From IMG/VR virus record IMGVR_UViG_3300025113_000003, positions 28,869-92,868 of that record: 64,000 nt of DNA; one strand, given 5' to 3'. The position numbers were made by a program, and so were the translations under genes. Below are positions 8,186 through 15,640 of this stretch, piece by piece. Position 1 is the stretch's first letter. Each line of letters starts with the position of its first letter. Below the pieces are notes generated by a model that saw nothing but the letters and a program-made list of their open reading frames with translations, was not told where the DNA came from and searched no databases. The DNA comes from a virus.

Positions 8186-8589
8186 CACGCAGCGGTCAGG
8201 TTCTCCGCATCAATAGTCAGATCCAGCGGGTCATTGAAGTCAACCTCTACCCATTTGCCGTCAACGCGAACCTCGAGGCGAAGGTTGCGCATGGTCATGC
8301 CCTCAGCGACCGCGCGATCAATCTGCTCAAGGACGCCCATCTTCTTCCAGACCTCGCGCTGGTGCCAGGCCTTGAACTCCTTCGTACCGCACATCTTGAC
8401 GAAGGCATCGGACTTGTTGCTCTGCTGGCTGCGCCCGTCCTGGGAGTAGGCATGGGCACCGCTGTCCCGATGGGTGCAGTGCACCGCTGTCAGGCTCTTG
8501 TTGCGCGCCTGCCCACCTGCCCCTTGGCCGTGACTGAACTTCCAGTCGCAGTCAGCGGCGGTGACAGAGAAGAGAAGCTCACGCGGCAT
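8185..8589 (-). CDS. Stand-alone GGQ-domain protein (release-factor / ArfB-like)
   Basis: The 134-residue protein has the peptidyl-tRNA-hydrolysing class-1 release-factor domain: SHGQGAGGQARNKSLTAVHCTH around residues 19-40, with GGQ at 25-27, then GRSQQSNKSDAF (the conserved RSQ-x-N-K strand). It lacks codon-recognition and ribosome-contact domains, and its length is like ArfB/ICT1. It could rescue stalled ribosomes or release peptides without a stop codon. The C-terminus (LRLEVRVDGKWVEVDFND) is not the Lys-rich tail of ArfB, so decoding-site anchoring would have to differ. It overlaps both neighbours. Confidence 0.85.
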   Translation of the reverse strand: MPRELLFSVTAADCDWKFSHGQGAGGQARNKSLTAVHCTHRDSGAHAYSQDGRSQQSNKSDAFVKMCGTKEFKAWHQREVWKKMGVLEQIDRAVAEGMTMRNLRLEVRVDGKWVEVDFNDPLDLTIDAENLTAA

Positions 8590-8740
8590 AGATCGCCATG
8601 AAGACTAGGAGTAGAAAGAGGTCAATCCAGAAGACCACGGTCATGCCGTTGGCGATGGGCCGGCGCCAGCTGTCTGGCACCATCAGCGCGTCGTAGGCGA
8701 TCCAGTCGGCAATGAAGCGTGGAAGTTGAGTCCAGTGCAT
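8579..8740 (-). CDS. Tiny single-pass membrane protein (53 aa)
   Basis: The 53-residue frame runs from ATG at 8740 to TGA at 8579. It starts MHWTQLPRFIADWIAYDALM and ends with a hydrophobic segment (VVFWIDLFLLLVFMAIYAA) typical of one transmembrane helix. A -10 element, TGTAAAAT, places the predicted transcription start at or one base from the ATG, implying a leaderless mRNA. Its end overlaps the GGQ gene by 11 bp. Function unknown. Confidence 0.65.
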   Translation of the reverse strand: MHWTQLPRFIADWIAYDALMVPDSWRRPIANGMTVVFWIDLFLLLVFMAIYAA

Positions 8741-8745
8741 GGTCT

Positions 8746-8751
8746 ATTTTA
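8746..8751 (-). promoter_or_regulatory. Extended -10 promoter (TGTAAAAT), leaderless type
   Basis: The minus strand reads GGTTGGTGTAAAATAGACC followed directly by ATG. With the last base of TAAAAT at -7, +1 falls at 8739, next to the A of the ATG at 8740. The surrounding sequence closely matches the promoter at 53794. Confidence 0.6.
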
Positions 8752-8811
8752 CACCAACCCCGTGTGGACATCGCACCAAACACAGGACTGAATGCAGCAG
8801 AGGAGCTGTAT

Positions 8812-8973
8812 TTAATCTCCTACGGTGTGGGTGAAGGTGGTGCGCAGAGGGTTGACGAGATCGGACCCGTTCTGCCAGTCAATGTTGCCGCTCAGCGTGT
8901 CAAGCAGCAGCCCAACTAACGAGTAGATCAAGGTCCCCAGACCCAGGGCGCCAAGGACCCAGAGCACGATCAC
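8812..8973 (-). CDS. Tiny membrane protein (53 aa), GTG start
   Basis: GTG at 8973 overlaps the TGA of the preceding gene (GTGA), and TAA ends it at 8812. The N-terminal half, IVLWVLGALGLGTLIYSLVG, is a clear transmembrane helix; the rest (SGNIDWQNGSDLVNPLRTTF) is polar. Together with the neighbouring 53-residue protein it gives two consecutive tiny membrane proteins. Function unknown. Confidence 0.6.
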   Translation of the reverse strand: MIVLWVLGALGLGTLIYSLVGLLLDTLSGNIDWQNGSDLVNPLRTTFTHTVGD

Positions 8974-9230
8974 TGCAGGTTCGGCGGACCGCCGTCCGTG
9001 GTGATGACTGGGGGCACCTGGCTCCTTGGCAGCGGAAGGTAGATGTCAGAGGTCACCTCCTTGATCATCGCCTGCACGTCCTCCACCTTCATGGCGCCAG
9101 CTGAGTGACACGCGCGTAGCACGACAGTGGACTTCACCAGCATCGCCGCTGCCAGGACCCGAGTGTCAAAGGTGGCGTACAGCCGGTCAAGCTCGATGGA
9201 GATCGCGCTGATGATGTCGTCTTGGCTCAT
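8970..9230 (-). CDS. Unknown small protein (86 aa)
   Basis: The 86-residue protein starts MSQDDIISAISIELDRLYAT. It is largely helical with a Pro-rich C-terminal tail (LPLPRSQVPPVITTDGGPP). No family recognised. It lies in the topoisomerase operon, 11 bp after the preceding gene. Confidence 0.65.
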   Translation of the reverse strand: MSQDDIISAISIELDRLYATFDTRVLAAAMLVKSTVVLRACHSAGAMKVEDVQAMIKEVTSDIYLPLPRSQVPPVITTDGGPPNLQ

Positions 9231-9241
9231 GGTGCGGGTTC

Positions 9242-9685
9242 CTACGCAAGGTGCTTGCGGATGACGGCGTAGATCTCAGGCTCAACCGCCTTCCACTTCT
9301 GCCAGGTCTCGATGAGCTTCTCAACCTGGCGCTCCATGTTGATAAGCCCAAGCGGGCGACCGGACTCCTCGTCGTGAATGACGATGTAGCTAAACGCAGC
9401 GTTCGGTCCGGTTTTCTCTTGATTGTAGATGATGTAGAGCTCCTCACCTAGGGTATCCAGCTCCTGCGATGGGTTGCGCAGCGACATATCTGGGTTGCGC
9501 CACGGACCGTCGCGCAGCGGCCGCTCAAAGTGCAGGTACTCCTTGGCTGGAGCAGCAGCGTAGCGATAGTAGAAACCGACCTTGTGGTGGCTCTCGTCAA
9601 TGTAGGCGTCGCCCACCTCCACCAGCTGGCTGAGGTCGATCGTCCGACCCAGCAGCTTGTCGTAGTGGAGCGGACTCGAGAGCAT
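9242..9685 (-). CDS. Unknown protein coupled to topoisomerase (147 aa)
   Basis: ATG at 9685 overlaps the topoisomerase stop (ATGA); I prefer it to the much longer frame reading back into the topoisomerase gene, because the upstream extension has anomalous Arg/Gly/Ala composition. The product starts MLSSPLHYDKLLGRTIDLSQ and contains HFERPLRDGPWRNPD and EELYIIYNQEKTGPN. No domain is recognised. Confidence 0.75.
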   Translation of the reverse strand: MLSSPLHYDKLLGRTIDLSQLVEVGDAYIDESHHKVGFYYRYAAAPAKEYLHFERPLRDGPWRNPDMSLRNPSQELDTLGEELYIIYNQEKTGPNAAFSYIVIHDEESGRPLGLINMERQVEKLIETWQKWKAVEPEIYAVIRKHLA

Positions 9686-11049
9686 CAGACCTCCAGCGCC
9701 TTCAGCTCGCGGCGGTACATGTCCATGGCGGTGTCGGCCTCGATCTTCGCCAGGGCGGCCTTGAGCGCGGCGAGCTTTTCCTCCAGCTCGGCGATGCGGT
9801 CCTTCGTCAGCGACCAGATCTGCATCGCGAGCAGCCGCTCGTAGTCGACGAAGTGATGCTCGAGAAGCGTGGCGATCAGCTCCTTCTTGCTCGTGTCGCG
9901 GAAGAGCGCCACGTTCTTGAGGTAGAACTTGATGAAGCGAATGACCTCGCTCGCGAAGCGAACCTGCTCCTTGAGGTCGGCGATGAGGAACTGCCGACGG
10001 GTCTCCATCACCGCCAGCCGCCATGGCACGAAGGCATCTATGAGCGCCTCAGCGGACTCGAACCGCTGGAGGGTGCCGCCGATGTTCCACACCGTGAAGT
10101 TCTCGGTGTCGCGGCTGATGAGGCCGAACTTCTTGTAGAGCTCCTCGGTCGAGAGCGCCGTCGTGCTGCGTGGTACCGTGATCGTGAAGTCGAAGCCCTG
10201 CTCGGTGGAGCGGTCCTCGTAGTCCTTGATGAACTCGGCGTCCTCGAGCTTGTTGAGGCGGTCCTTGTACTGGTCGAGGTAGGTGCCGATCGGCAGCTCA
10301 GTGACCTTGATGGTGGTGCTGTTCACCACCTCCAGCTTGCCGGTGACCACGACCTGGCCGGTCTCGGGGTTGCGCTCGACGGTGCCGTTGAAGCCGTTGA
10401 ACCATGGAGTCAGGGTGCCTGGCTTGAGGCGCTTGCCGGCGAGGACCGCCAGACAGGCGTCGCGGACCTGGCCCGGGTGGTAGGAGAGGATGAGACACGC
10501 GTGGCCAGTGCCGGTGCCCTGAGCCCCGTTGACGAGAACCAGCGGGAGCAGGGGCGCGTAGGTCTTGGGCTCGATCTTCTCGCCGTCGGTCTCATGGTGC
10601 TCGAGGATCGCGTCGTCGGCCTTCGGGAAGAGAGCGCGAAACCAGGGTGAGAGCTTCGTCTCGATGTAGCGGTGAGCGGCGGACTCGGCCGTCAGGCGCG
10701 ATCCGAACTGACCTTCAGGCACGAAGAGGTTGCAGTTGTTGGAGCCTGGGTAGGCGTTCGCCATACCGACGATCGTCGAGGCGAGAGAGCCGGTGCCGTG
10801 GTGGTAGTCAGTGGAAGCTGCGACCGCTGAGGCGAGGCGCTCGACCTGGATCAGTCCCGCGTTCTCGCCGCGGAGCTGCGTGCCGTAGATAGCCTTGCGC
10901 TGCGCCGGCTTGAGGCCGTCGGTCAGCTTCGGGATGGAGCGGACGTTGTCGTAGAGCGAGAAGTCCTTGAAGGCCGTGTTGAAGAAGTGCCGAGCGGGAA
11001 TACGCCGAGCATGAACGCTACCGGTTGGAGCAGGTTTGGTTTGTTTCAT
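9685..11049 (-). CDS. 52: T4-type DNA topoisomerase II, medium (cleavage) subunit, gp52-like
   Basis: The 454-residue protein is the GyrA/ParC-like breakage-rejoining subunit. The catalytic tyrosine is Tyr128 in AAHRYIETK, preceded by the usual DYHHGTGSLASTIVGMA loop and QFGSR. A coiled coil fills the C-terminus (KDRIAELEEKLAALKAALAKIE). It acts with the large subunit encoded at 12088-14064 in origin use and chromosome segregation, as in T4. A promoter with its -10 at 11056-11061 puts +1 exactly on the A of the ATG, so this mRNA should be leaderless. A TGTTACA inverted repeat lies 32 bp upstream of the -10. Confidence 0.95.
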   Translation of the reverse strand: MKQTKPAPTGSVHARRIPARHFFNTAFKDFSLYDNVRSIPKLTDGLKPAQRKAIYGTQLRGENAGLIQVERLASAVAASTDYHHGTGSLASTIVGMANAYPGSNNCNLFVPEGQFGSRLTAESAAHRYIETKLSPWFRALFPKADDAILEHHETDGEKIEPKTYAPLLPLVLVNGAQGTGTGHACLILSYHPGQVRDACLAVLAGKRLKPGTLTPWFNGFNGTVERNPETGQVVVTGKLEVVNSTTIKVTELPIGTYLDQYKDRLNKLEDAEFIKDYEDRSTEQGFDFTITVPRSTTALSTEELYKKFGLISRDTENFTVWNIGGTLQRFESAEALIDAFVPWRLAVMETRRQFLIADLKEQVRFASEVIRFIKFYLKNVALFRDTSKKELIATLLEHHFVDYERLLAMQIWSLTKDRIAELEEKLAALKAALAKIEADTAMDMYRRELKALEV

Positions 11050-11055
11050 ACTGCT

Positions 11056-11109
11056 ATTGTATCACGCTGGCGACCCGCGTGTTGATGAAAATGTGTAACG
11101 CGTGTTACA
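11056..11109 (-). promoter_or_regulatory. Promoter plus TGTAAC/GTTACA inverted repeat of the topoisomerase medium subunit
   Basis: The minus-strand -10 is TACAAT at 11056-11061 with TGA just upstream. GTTACA arms lie at 11094-11099 and 11104-11109 in opposite orientation; the near arm is 32 bp from the -10. The far arm contains the TAA stop of the upstream 46-residue gene. Predicted +1 is 11049, the start codon. Confidence 0.65.
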
Positions 11110-11245
11110 GCAGGGACCTCACGAGATAGCCGAAGGCGAAGCTGATGACCATGAGAACGAGCAGTAGCGGGGCCAAGGTGCGGTGGGCACCGGTCATCCA
11201 GATCAGAATGAGCGCCCCCTTCAGGCTGTCAATGAAGTGTCTCAT
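11105..11245 (-). CDS. Tiny membrane protein (46 aa)
   Basis: ATG at 11245 to TAA at 11105 gives 46 residues beginning MRHFIDSLKGALILIWMTG, with a hydrophobic C-terminal helix (LAPLLLVLMVISFAFGYLV). It is likely a single- or double-pass inner-membrane peptide. The stop codon lies inside the TGTAACA arm of the regulatory repeat that precedes the topoisomerase gene. Function unknown. Confidence 0.6.
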   Translation of the reverse strand: MRHFIDSLKGALILIWMTGAHRTLAPLLLVLMVISFAFGYLVRSLL

Positions 11246-11248
11246 GGG

Positions 11249-11455
11249 TCACCAGGTGGAGTAGTCCGTGACGTCCATCTCGAGGACCTCGCCCTTCGGC
11301 CCCTTCACAGTGACGGTGACCGAGCGGCCAATGCCTGAGCTTGCCCTGAAGACGAGAGCGTAGTCGGCACCCGCCTCCATCAGCTCACGGGCCTTGCCTT
11401 CTAGGAAGCGCTTAACGCCCTTCTTCTCTTCCTTGGAAAGGGAAACGTAGCTCAC
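11249..11455 (-). CDS. Unknown small protein (68 aa), GTG start
   Basis: GTG at 11455 overlaps the upstream TGA (GTGA) and gives 68 residues starting (V)SYVSLSKEEKKGVKRFLEG. It has an N-terminal helix rich in Lys/Glu followed by beta strands (RSVTVTVKGPKGEVLEMDV). No family recognised. It is the second last gene of the operon begun by the topoisomerase large subunit. Confidence 0.65.
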   Translation of the reverse strand: MSYVSLSKEEKKGVKRFLEGKARELMEAGADYALVFRASSGIGRSVTVTVKGPKGEVLEMDVTDYSTW

Positions 11456-11778
11456 GTGATGTCCCCTTCCAACATTCCGGTATCGACCATGCCCTCGCCC
11501 GGCGCACCCGCCGCAAAGATGCGCCCGTTCCACAGCGCGTACTGATAGCCGGTCTGCATGCAGGTGGTGTACAGGTCCTGCGGCGTTGTAAGGAGCTTTG
11601 GCACGAAGACCAACTTCCAGGTAGGTGGGTCGAGGATCAGCTTCCTCTCTGCCTCTGCCCGAAGAAGCGCCCGTTTGGCGTCACTCAAGGCCTCCTCACA
11701 CTGCCACACGTGCTGCTTTGCCGCCTCAACCGTCGCGGTGGCCTGGCTCAGCTTGGTCGATTGGGTTTCAGCGCTCAT
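11452..11778 (-). CDS. Coiled-coil protein, unknown (108 aa)
   Basis: I chose ATG at 11778 because AGAAGGA lies 7 bp ahead, whereas the in-frame ATG at 11805 has no ribosome site. The N-terminal half is an Ala/Glu-rich coiled coil (TATVEAAKQHVWQCEEALSD). The C-terminal half (FVPKLLTTPQDLYTTCMQTG) looks globular. No domain recognised. Confidence 0.65.
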   Translation of the reverse strand: MSAETQSTKLSQATATVEAAKQHVWQCEEALSDAKRALLRAEAERKLILDPPTWKLVFVPKLLTTPQDLYTTCMQTGYQYALWNGRIFAAGAPGEGMVDTGMLEGDIT

Positions 11779-11794
11779 CTTTGGTTCCTTCTGG

Positions 11795-12091
11795 TCAGTC
11801 GACATTGATGGTAACCCGGCGCTCGACCTTCGCCGGGATCACCTTGATGATGCGGTAGCTCTTTCGCGAGTAGCTGGCGTCGGTCTCCAGCAGCCACTTC
11901 TGTAGGACATCCTCGGCCTCGAACGCGATGTAGCTGATCACATTCGCGGACTCGGACGGATCTCCCTGGTCGTAACCAGGCACCATCACCGTGTCAGAGA
12001 CAAGGGCAGCGAAGTGCGGAACCGAGGGAACATCCTCTGCCGAGTGCACGTAGATGATGCCGTCTTGATTGAACTGCCCTGGCTGCCTCAT
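11795..12091 (-). CDS. Unknown protein coupled to the topoisomerase large subunit (98 aa)
   Basis: It encodes 98 residues starting MRQPGQFNQDGIIYVHSAEDVP. The ATG overlaps the topoisomerase TGA (ATGA). Mixed alpha/beta with a basic C-terminal strand (KVIPAKVERRVTINVD). No family recognised. Confidence 0.7.
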   Translation of the reverse strand: MRQPGQFNQDGIIYVHSAEDVPSVPHFAALVSDTVMVPGYDQGDPSESANVISYIAFEAEDVLQKWLLETDASYSRKSYRIIKVIPAKVERRVTINVD

Positions 12092-14064
12092 GCTGCCTCC
12101 ATGATGTGATCTTCGAAGTTGTCAGCCGGCGTCTCGAGCCAGCGCTTGCGGTCATCAGCTCGTTCGCCGTTGAAGGCGAGGTCGATGGCGGACTTGTCCT
12201 CGTCGCCATCCATGGTGATCTCGAACAGGTACCTGTCGAGGTCCTCCATGTACGGGATGAAGTCGGGGGTCTTGGTGGTGCCGAGGCCCTTGAAGTAGCG
12301 GTGCGTCCAGCCCTTCGTCTTCTCGCCAGTCCTGTGGACCCACTCCTTGAACTCGCGCTCGGTGAAGAACTCGATAACGGTCTTGTCCTTGAGATAGACC
12401 TTCACGGTCGGCGTACGCAGGAGATTGACGAAGCCCATGGTGAAGAGCTCCGGCCAGAAGGTGTCGATCACGTTCATCAGCAGGCCGGCGATGTGCGAGC
12501 CGTCGACGTCGGCGTCGGTGGCGAAGGCGACCTTGCCGAAGTTGAGCTCGTGGACGGACTTCACCGGCACACCGATCTGGAGGCCGATGATCGTGAGGAT
12601 CTTCTGGATCTCATTGGGCTCGGTCTTGCCTTCCTTCTTCTTGTCGAGGCCGAGGACGCGGGCGATGTCCTTCTCACGCACGTTGAGCGGCTTGCCCTTG
12701 AGAGGGAAGGTACCGATGAACGGGTTGGCACCGCGCGCCGCGAAGAGAGACTTGGCCGCCGAGTCTCCTTCGGCGAGGAAGAGGATGCACTGGTGCCGCT
12801 TGTGCTTCTCGAGCGCGTCCGCGAACTTGTCGACGCGCCGGTAGTTGACCTTCGCGGTGTCCTTGTTCAGCCGACGGAGGTCAGCGAGGACCTGTGCCTG
12901 CTCCTTGGCCTGCACCCAGTCGAGGATGGACTTGACCACCTCGGTCTGCAGGAGCTTCTTGATGAACTTCTCGGGCACCGCCCAGGTGCGGCCGTAGGCG
13001 CTCGGCTCGGTGATGAGCTCGTCCTTCGTCTGCGAGGAGTAGCGCGGGTTGACGATCGTGGCGTCCACAAAGAGGTGCAGGTGGTTGCGCACATCCGCCG
13101 GCTTGACCTCGACCTTGTGCTTCTTCTTGATGAAGGCGCGGACCTCGTCGACGATCTGGTTCACCACGTAGGTGATGTGGGTGCCGCCGATCTTGGTGCG
13201 GCTCGTGTTGACGAACGAGGTGTGGGTGAAGCCGTCATCGGACTTCGCCACGCCGACCTTGAAGCTCTCACCTTCGTCGAAGACGTACTCGCCGTCCTTG
13301 CCGACGAACATCTCGATGTAGTCCTTGAACGACCGCGTCATCACACGGGTGCCGTTGAAGTAGACCTTGAGGTGCGTGTTGGTCGCCGCCACCTCGTAGA
13401 CCCGAGCGAGCAGCATGTTCATGGTATCGCCGTCGATGCCGGTCATACCGAGCTTCTCGAAGTCGGGGACGTACGTGATGCGGGTGTAGCCCTTGTCGCC
13501 CTTTGCCGGCTCGACCTTCGGGTTCCGACCGCCCTGCGAGTTGTCGGTAAAGGTCATCAGGAAGCGGTTCTTGCCGTCGCAGGTCTCGACGCGAAACTTG
13601 GTGGAGAAGATGCACGTGAGCGCCGCGCCCTCGCCGTTCTGACCGGTCAGAACGGACTGGTCGCTGTCGTCGAAGTTGGTACCGGCGCGGAGCTCGAAGA
13701 TCATCTCCGGGACCCACTGGTCGTACTCGGCGTGCTTGACGACGGGGATGCCGCCGTTGTCGTAGATGGAGATCTCGCCCTTGGCCTGGTCGACCTCGAC
13801 GCGGATGGTGTCGAGGTGCTTTCCTTCAGGCCGCTTCGAGTGGTCCGCCGAGTTGGAGATGACCTCGTCGAAGAGCTTCAGGAAGCCAGGGTTGAACGTG
13901 ACCTGCACGCGCTTCATCTCGACGTCGGTCGCGGACCTGACGTTGGGAATGAACTCGGTGCTGGTGTGCGGGGCGATAGCACCGATGTAGCGACCGGGGC
14001 GAAGCAGAACATGTTCTACTTCGTTCAGCTTGCGGAACTTCTGTTCGATTGACTTGGGGGCCAT
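12088..14064 (-). CDS. 39: T4-type DNA topoisomerase II, large (ATPase) subunit, gp39/gp60 fused
   Basis: This 658-residue GyrB-like subunit is intact as one chain, unlike T4 where genes 39 and 60 are split. GHKL ATPase motifs are visible (DEVISNSADHS near 67, IYDNGGIPV near 97, LTGQNGEGAALTCIFS near 140). The TOPRIM motif LFLAEGDSAAKSLF is near 430 and FATDADVDGSHI near 518, with the metal-binding acidic residues present. It begins a five-gene operon on the minus strand. The promoter at 14091 has a leader of about 25 nt with AAGAGA before the ATG. Confidence 0.96.
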   Translation of the reverse strand: MAPKSIEQKFRKLNEVEHVLLRPGRYIGAIAPHTSTEFIPNVRSATDVEMKRVQVTFNPGFLKLFDEVISNSADHSKRPEGKHLDTIRVEVDQAKGEISIYDNGGIPVVKHAEYDQWVPEMIFELRAGTNFDDSDQSVLTGQNGEGAALTCIFSTKFRVETCDGKNRFLMTFTDNSQGGRNPKVEPAKGDKGYTRITYVPDFEKLGMTGIDGDTMNMLLARVYEVAATNTHLKVYFNGTRVMTRSFKDYIEMFVGKDGEYVFDEGESFKVGVAKSDDGFTHTSFVNTSRTKIGGTHITYVVNQIVDEVRAFIKKKHKVEVKPADVRNHLHLFVDATIVNPRYSSQTKDELITEPSAYGRTWAVPEKFIKKLLQTEVVKSILDWVQAKEQAQVLADLRRLNKDTAKVNYRRVDKFADALEKHKRHQCILFLAEGDSAAKSLFAARGANPFIGTFPLKGKPLNVREKDIARVLGLDKKKEGKTEPNEIQKILTIIGLQIGVPVKSVHELNFGKVAFATDADVDGSHIAGLLMNVIDTFWPELFTMGFVNLLRTPTVKVYLKDKTVIEFFTEREFKEWVHRTGEKTKGWTHRYFKGLGTTKTPDFIPYMEDLDRYLFEITMDGDEDKSAIDLAFNGERADDRKRWLETPADNFEDHIMEAA

Positions 14065-14090
14065 AGGTCTCTTGGTGAGTTGCTGGTGCT

Positions 14091-14139
14091 ATTATACACC
14101 ACTGGCCACCGCAGGTTGTAACAGAGGGTGGCCTGTTAC
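14091..14139 (-). promoter_or_regulatory. Promoter plus inverted repeat upstream of the topoisomerase large subunit
   Basis: The minus-strand extended -10, TGTATAAT, ends at 14091. A GTTACA arm lies at 14117-14122, 20 bp upstream of the -10, and the opposing arm TGTTAC (plus strand) is at 14134-14139, enclosing the TAA of the upstream 55-residue gene. Confidence 0.65.
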
Positions 14140-14303
14140 TTTCTCTCGCACGTGAGCAAGATGAACTTGCCACCTGTCGCCTTCTCGCGAATGCTCTCTT
14201 TGGCGGTCTCACAGGTACCTTGGGTGAGGAACTCCTGTGAGAAGGAGGTAGCCGTGTTCGACGGATAGACGAACACGGCTATCAGCACCCAGATGGTGTT
14301 CAC
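14136..14303 (-). CDS. Small exported protein candidate (55 aa), GTG start
   Basis: GTG at 14303 overlaps the upstream TGA (GTGA); TAA at 14136 lies in the TGTTAC arm. The product starts (V)NTIWVLIAVFVYPSNTATS, a signal-peptide-like segment, followed by a short soluble part with two Cys (TQGTCETAKESIRE... LLTCERK) that could form a disulphide in the periplasm. A perfect 12-bp inverted repeat lies inside the coding region. Confidence 0.6.
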   Translation of the reverse strand: MNTIWVLIAVFVYPSNTATSFSQEFLTQGTCETAKESIREKATGGKFILLTCERK

Positions 14304-14812
14304 TCCCAGACCGCCTTCTGCACCTTGACCTTGCCGACGATGCGCAGCAGCACGACCTCGATTCCGCTCTCTGCAGCGATACGCTCCGCCTCAGCCCTTA
14401 CCGTGGCCTCAGTTAGGTGAAACACCGGGTTCGTGCCGAAGGCCAGCTTGTCGGTGGGGGTCAGCGTCGCCAGCAGGAAGCCACGAGCCCCGGCGGCCGT
14501 CCTGGCGGACTGGGTCCGACCTTGCAGCGGCGCTGGGGGCGTCGCCTTGGCGACGGCCAACTCGATGGTCTTGGCGGTCTCGGACGCAAAGGTCTTGTGT
14601 GCACGGGCCAGGTAGACCAGCTGATCCGCCCGGTGCGAGCGCTTGTTCAGCGTGTAGTAGCGTCCAGACGGGGTACTCGAGCCCGTCAGGCGGGCAGGGA
14701 CCCGGCCCCTGGTGGACCAGACGCCGCCGTCGGCGTCCATGTAGTAGCCGTCCATGTAGGTGTCGATGGTCTTCAGCGAGAAGACGCGAACGGGGATTCC
14801 GAGAATGTTCAT
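14300..14812 (-). CDS. Conserved-type phage protein, unknown (170 aa)
   Basis: The 170-residue protein starts MNILGIPVRVFSLKTIDTYM and continues DGYYMDADGGVWSTRGRVPARLTGS. From memory this N-terminal pattern occurs in hypothetical proteins of other T4-like phages; no function is known to me. The middle (AKTIELAVAKATPPAPLQGRT) is low-complexity, and the C-terminus is beta-rich (GIEVVLLRIVGKVKVQKAVW). Confidence 0.75.
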   Translation of the reverse strand: MNILGIPVRVFSLKTIDTYMDGYYMDADGGVWSTRGRVPARLTGSSTPSGRYYTLNKRSHRADQLVYLARAHKTFASETAKTIELAVAKATPPAPLQGRTQSARTAAGARGFLLATLTPTDKLAFGTNPVFHLTEATVRAEAERIAAESGIEVVLLRIVGKVKVQKAVWE

Positions 14813-14824
14813 GGTGATGTCCTT

Positions 14825-15052
14825 TCAGTCGTGATCGTTGCTGTCGTACTGGGCGTCCATGTAGCCTTGCGCGCGGCCACCTGCCCAGAGAAATTCAACC
14901 TCGGTCTTGGCCGCAGCCGGGGTCAGGCCGCCCTTGATGAGGGCGTCCATGATGGTCTCGGCTCGCTCGTGGTTAGCGAGCTTGAAGTTCTCACGCTCGT
15001 TCCAGAAGTGATCTAGCGAGGTGCGAAAGACCGGGGTGCGAGGGTTCTTCAT
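14825..15052 (-). CDS. Unknown small protein (75 aa), leaderless mRNA predicted
   Basis: It encodes 75 residues starting MKNPRTPVFRTSLDHFWNERENF, helical with a C-terminal acidic tail (AQYDSNDHD). The -10 element at 15059-15064 puts +1 exactly at the A of the ATG, so translation should start on a leaderless mRNA. No family recognised. Confidence 0.65.
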   Translation of the reverse strand: MKNPRTPVFRTSLDHFWNERENFKLANHERAETIMDALIKGGLTPAAAKTEVEFLWAGGRAQGYMDAQYDSNDHD

Positions 15053-15058
15053 GTAGTC

Positions 15059-15128
15059 ATTCTATCACAGCAGGCTGGGATGTACATCGCGTGCGTGTAA
15101 CCTGGTATACCACCTGGTGGTATGTTAC
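15059..15128 (-). promoter_or_regulatory. Leaderless-type promoter with TGTAAC...GTTAC repeat and nested palindrome
   Basis: The minus-strand -10, TAGAAT (15059-15064), is preceded by TG. A GTTACA arm lies at 15096-15101, 31 bp upstream; the opposite arm is at 15123-15128 and contains the TAA stop of the next gene. Between the arms is a perfect palindrome, ATACCACC/GGTGGTAT. Confidence 0.65.
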
Positions 15129-15640
15129 GCCAGGCGATACTGCTTGATGTGCGAGATGAACTGGCCGGCGGGACTCGTGAGCGGGTATCGCACCTGCTGC
15201 AGCTGCCCACCCACTTCGTAGCCGTGCTCCCAGTACGGGTCGACGAACTTCACCGTCTTGCCGTCCTGATCCTGCGTGGCGCCGCCCTCAAAGAACTCGA
15301 CGTTCCAGTACTTCTCTGGCACGATGACGCCGCACGCCGTGGCCATGCAGTTCATCGACTCGAGGTCCTCATGAAAGATAGCCACCTGCAACGCGAGCTC
15401 CGTGAACCCCAGCATGTACAGCTGATCGTAGCAGTCACGCACCCCTTTGTGGTTACCCGCACCACAGATGATGATCGTCTTGTCCTCACGTGCCCATGTG
15501 TGAAAATCCGTTGTGGCAGGTGAAGCTGGGCTGCAGGAAGCGGCAGTCGCCATCTCGCTGACGACGTGGGCCGTCTGGAGCCCGCACTGCAGCGGCGAGA
15601 TGTAGTGGTTGGCAACAAAGGAGTAGAGGCGGTAGTTCAT
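15125..15640 (-). CDS. Unknown protein (171 aa), N-terminus faintly Pth2-like
   Basis: The 171-residue protein starts MNYRLYSFVANHYISPLQCG and continues LQTAHVVSEM. The 'SPLQCGLQTAH' segment is reminiscent of the K/S-x-G-K-x-AAQ-x-AHA entry of Pth2-type peptidyl-tRNA hydrolases, but the rest (TIIICGAGNHKGVRDCYDQL, IFHEDLESMNCMATACGVIV) does not let me assign it with confidence. It overlaps the next small exported gene (ATGA). Confidence 0.7.
   Translation of the reverse strand: MNYRLYSFVANHYISPLQCGLQTAHVVSEMATAASCSPASPATTDFHTWAREDKTIIICGAGNHKGVRDCYDQLYMLGFTELALQVAIFHEDLESMNCMATACGVIVPEKYWNVEFFEGGATQDQDGKTVKFVDPYWEHGYEVGGQLQQVRYPLTSPAGQFISHIKQYRLA

Noticed and set aside
8809-8815. TTAAATA as a possible late promoter
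   Set aside because: It lies within the end of a small gene, about 70 bp from the next start, which already has a good -10; the match is weaker than the others.
9242-10024. Longer version of the 147-residue gene reading back into the topoisomerase gene
   Set aside because: The extra residues are Arg/Gly/Ala-rich and overlap the topoisomerase coding sequence; the ATGA-coupled start at 9685 explains the gene.
12106-14052. A 648-codon open frame on the plus strand opposite the topoisomerase large subunit
   Set aside because: It is the antisense shadow of a GC-rich gene with strong third-position bias: the translation is Val/Leu/Asp-rich and domain-free, while the minus frame has clear topoisomerase motifs.
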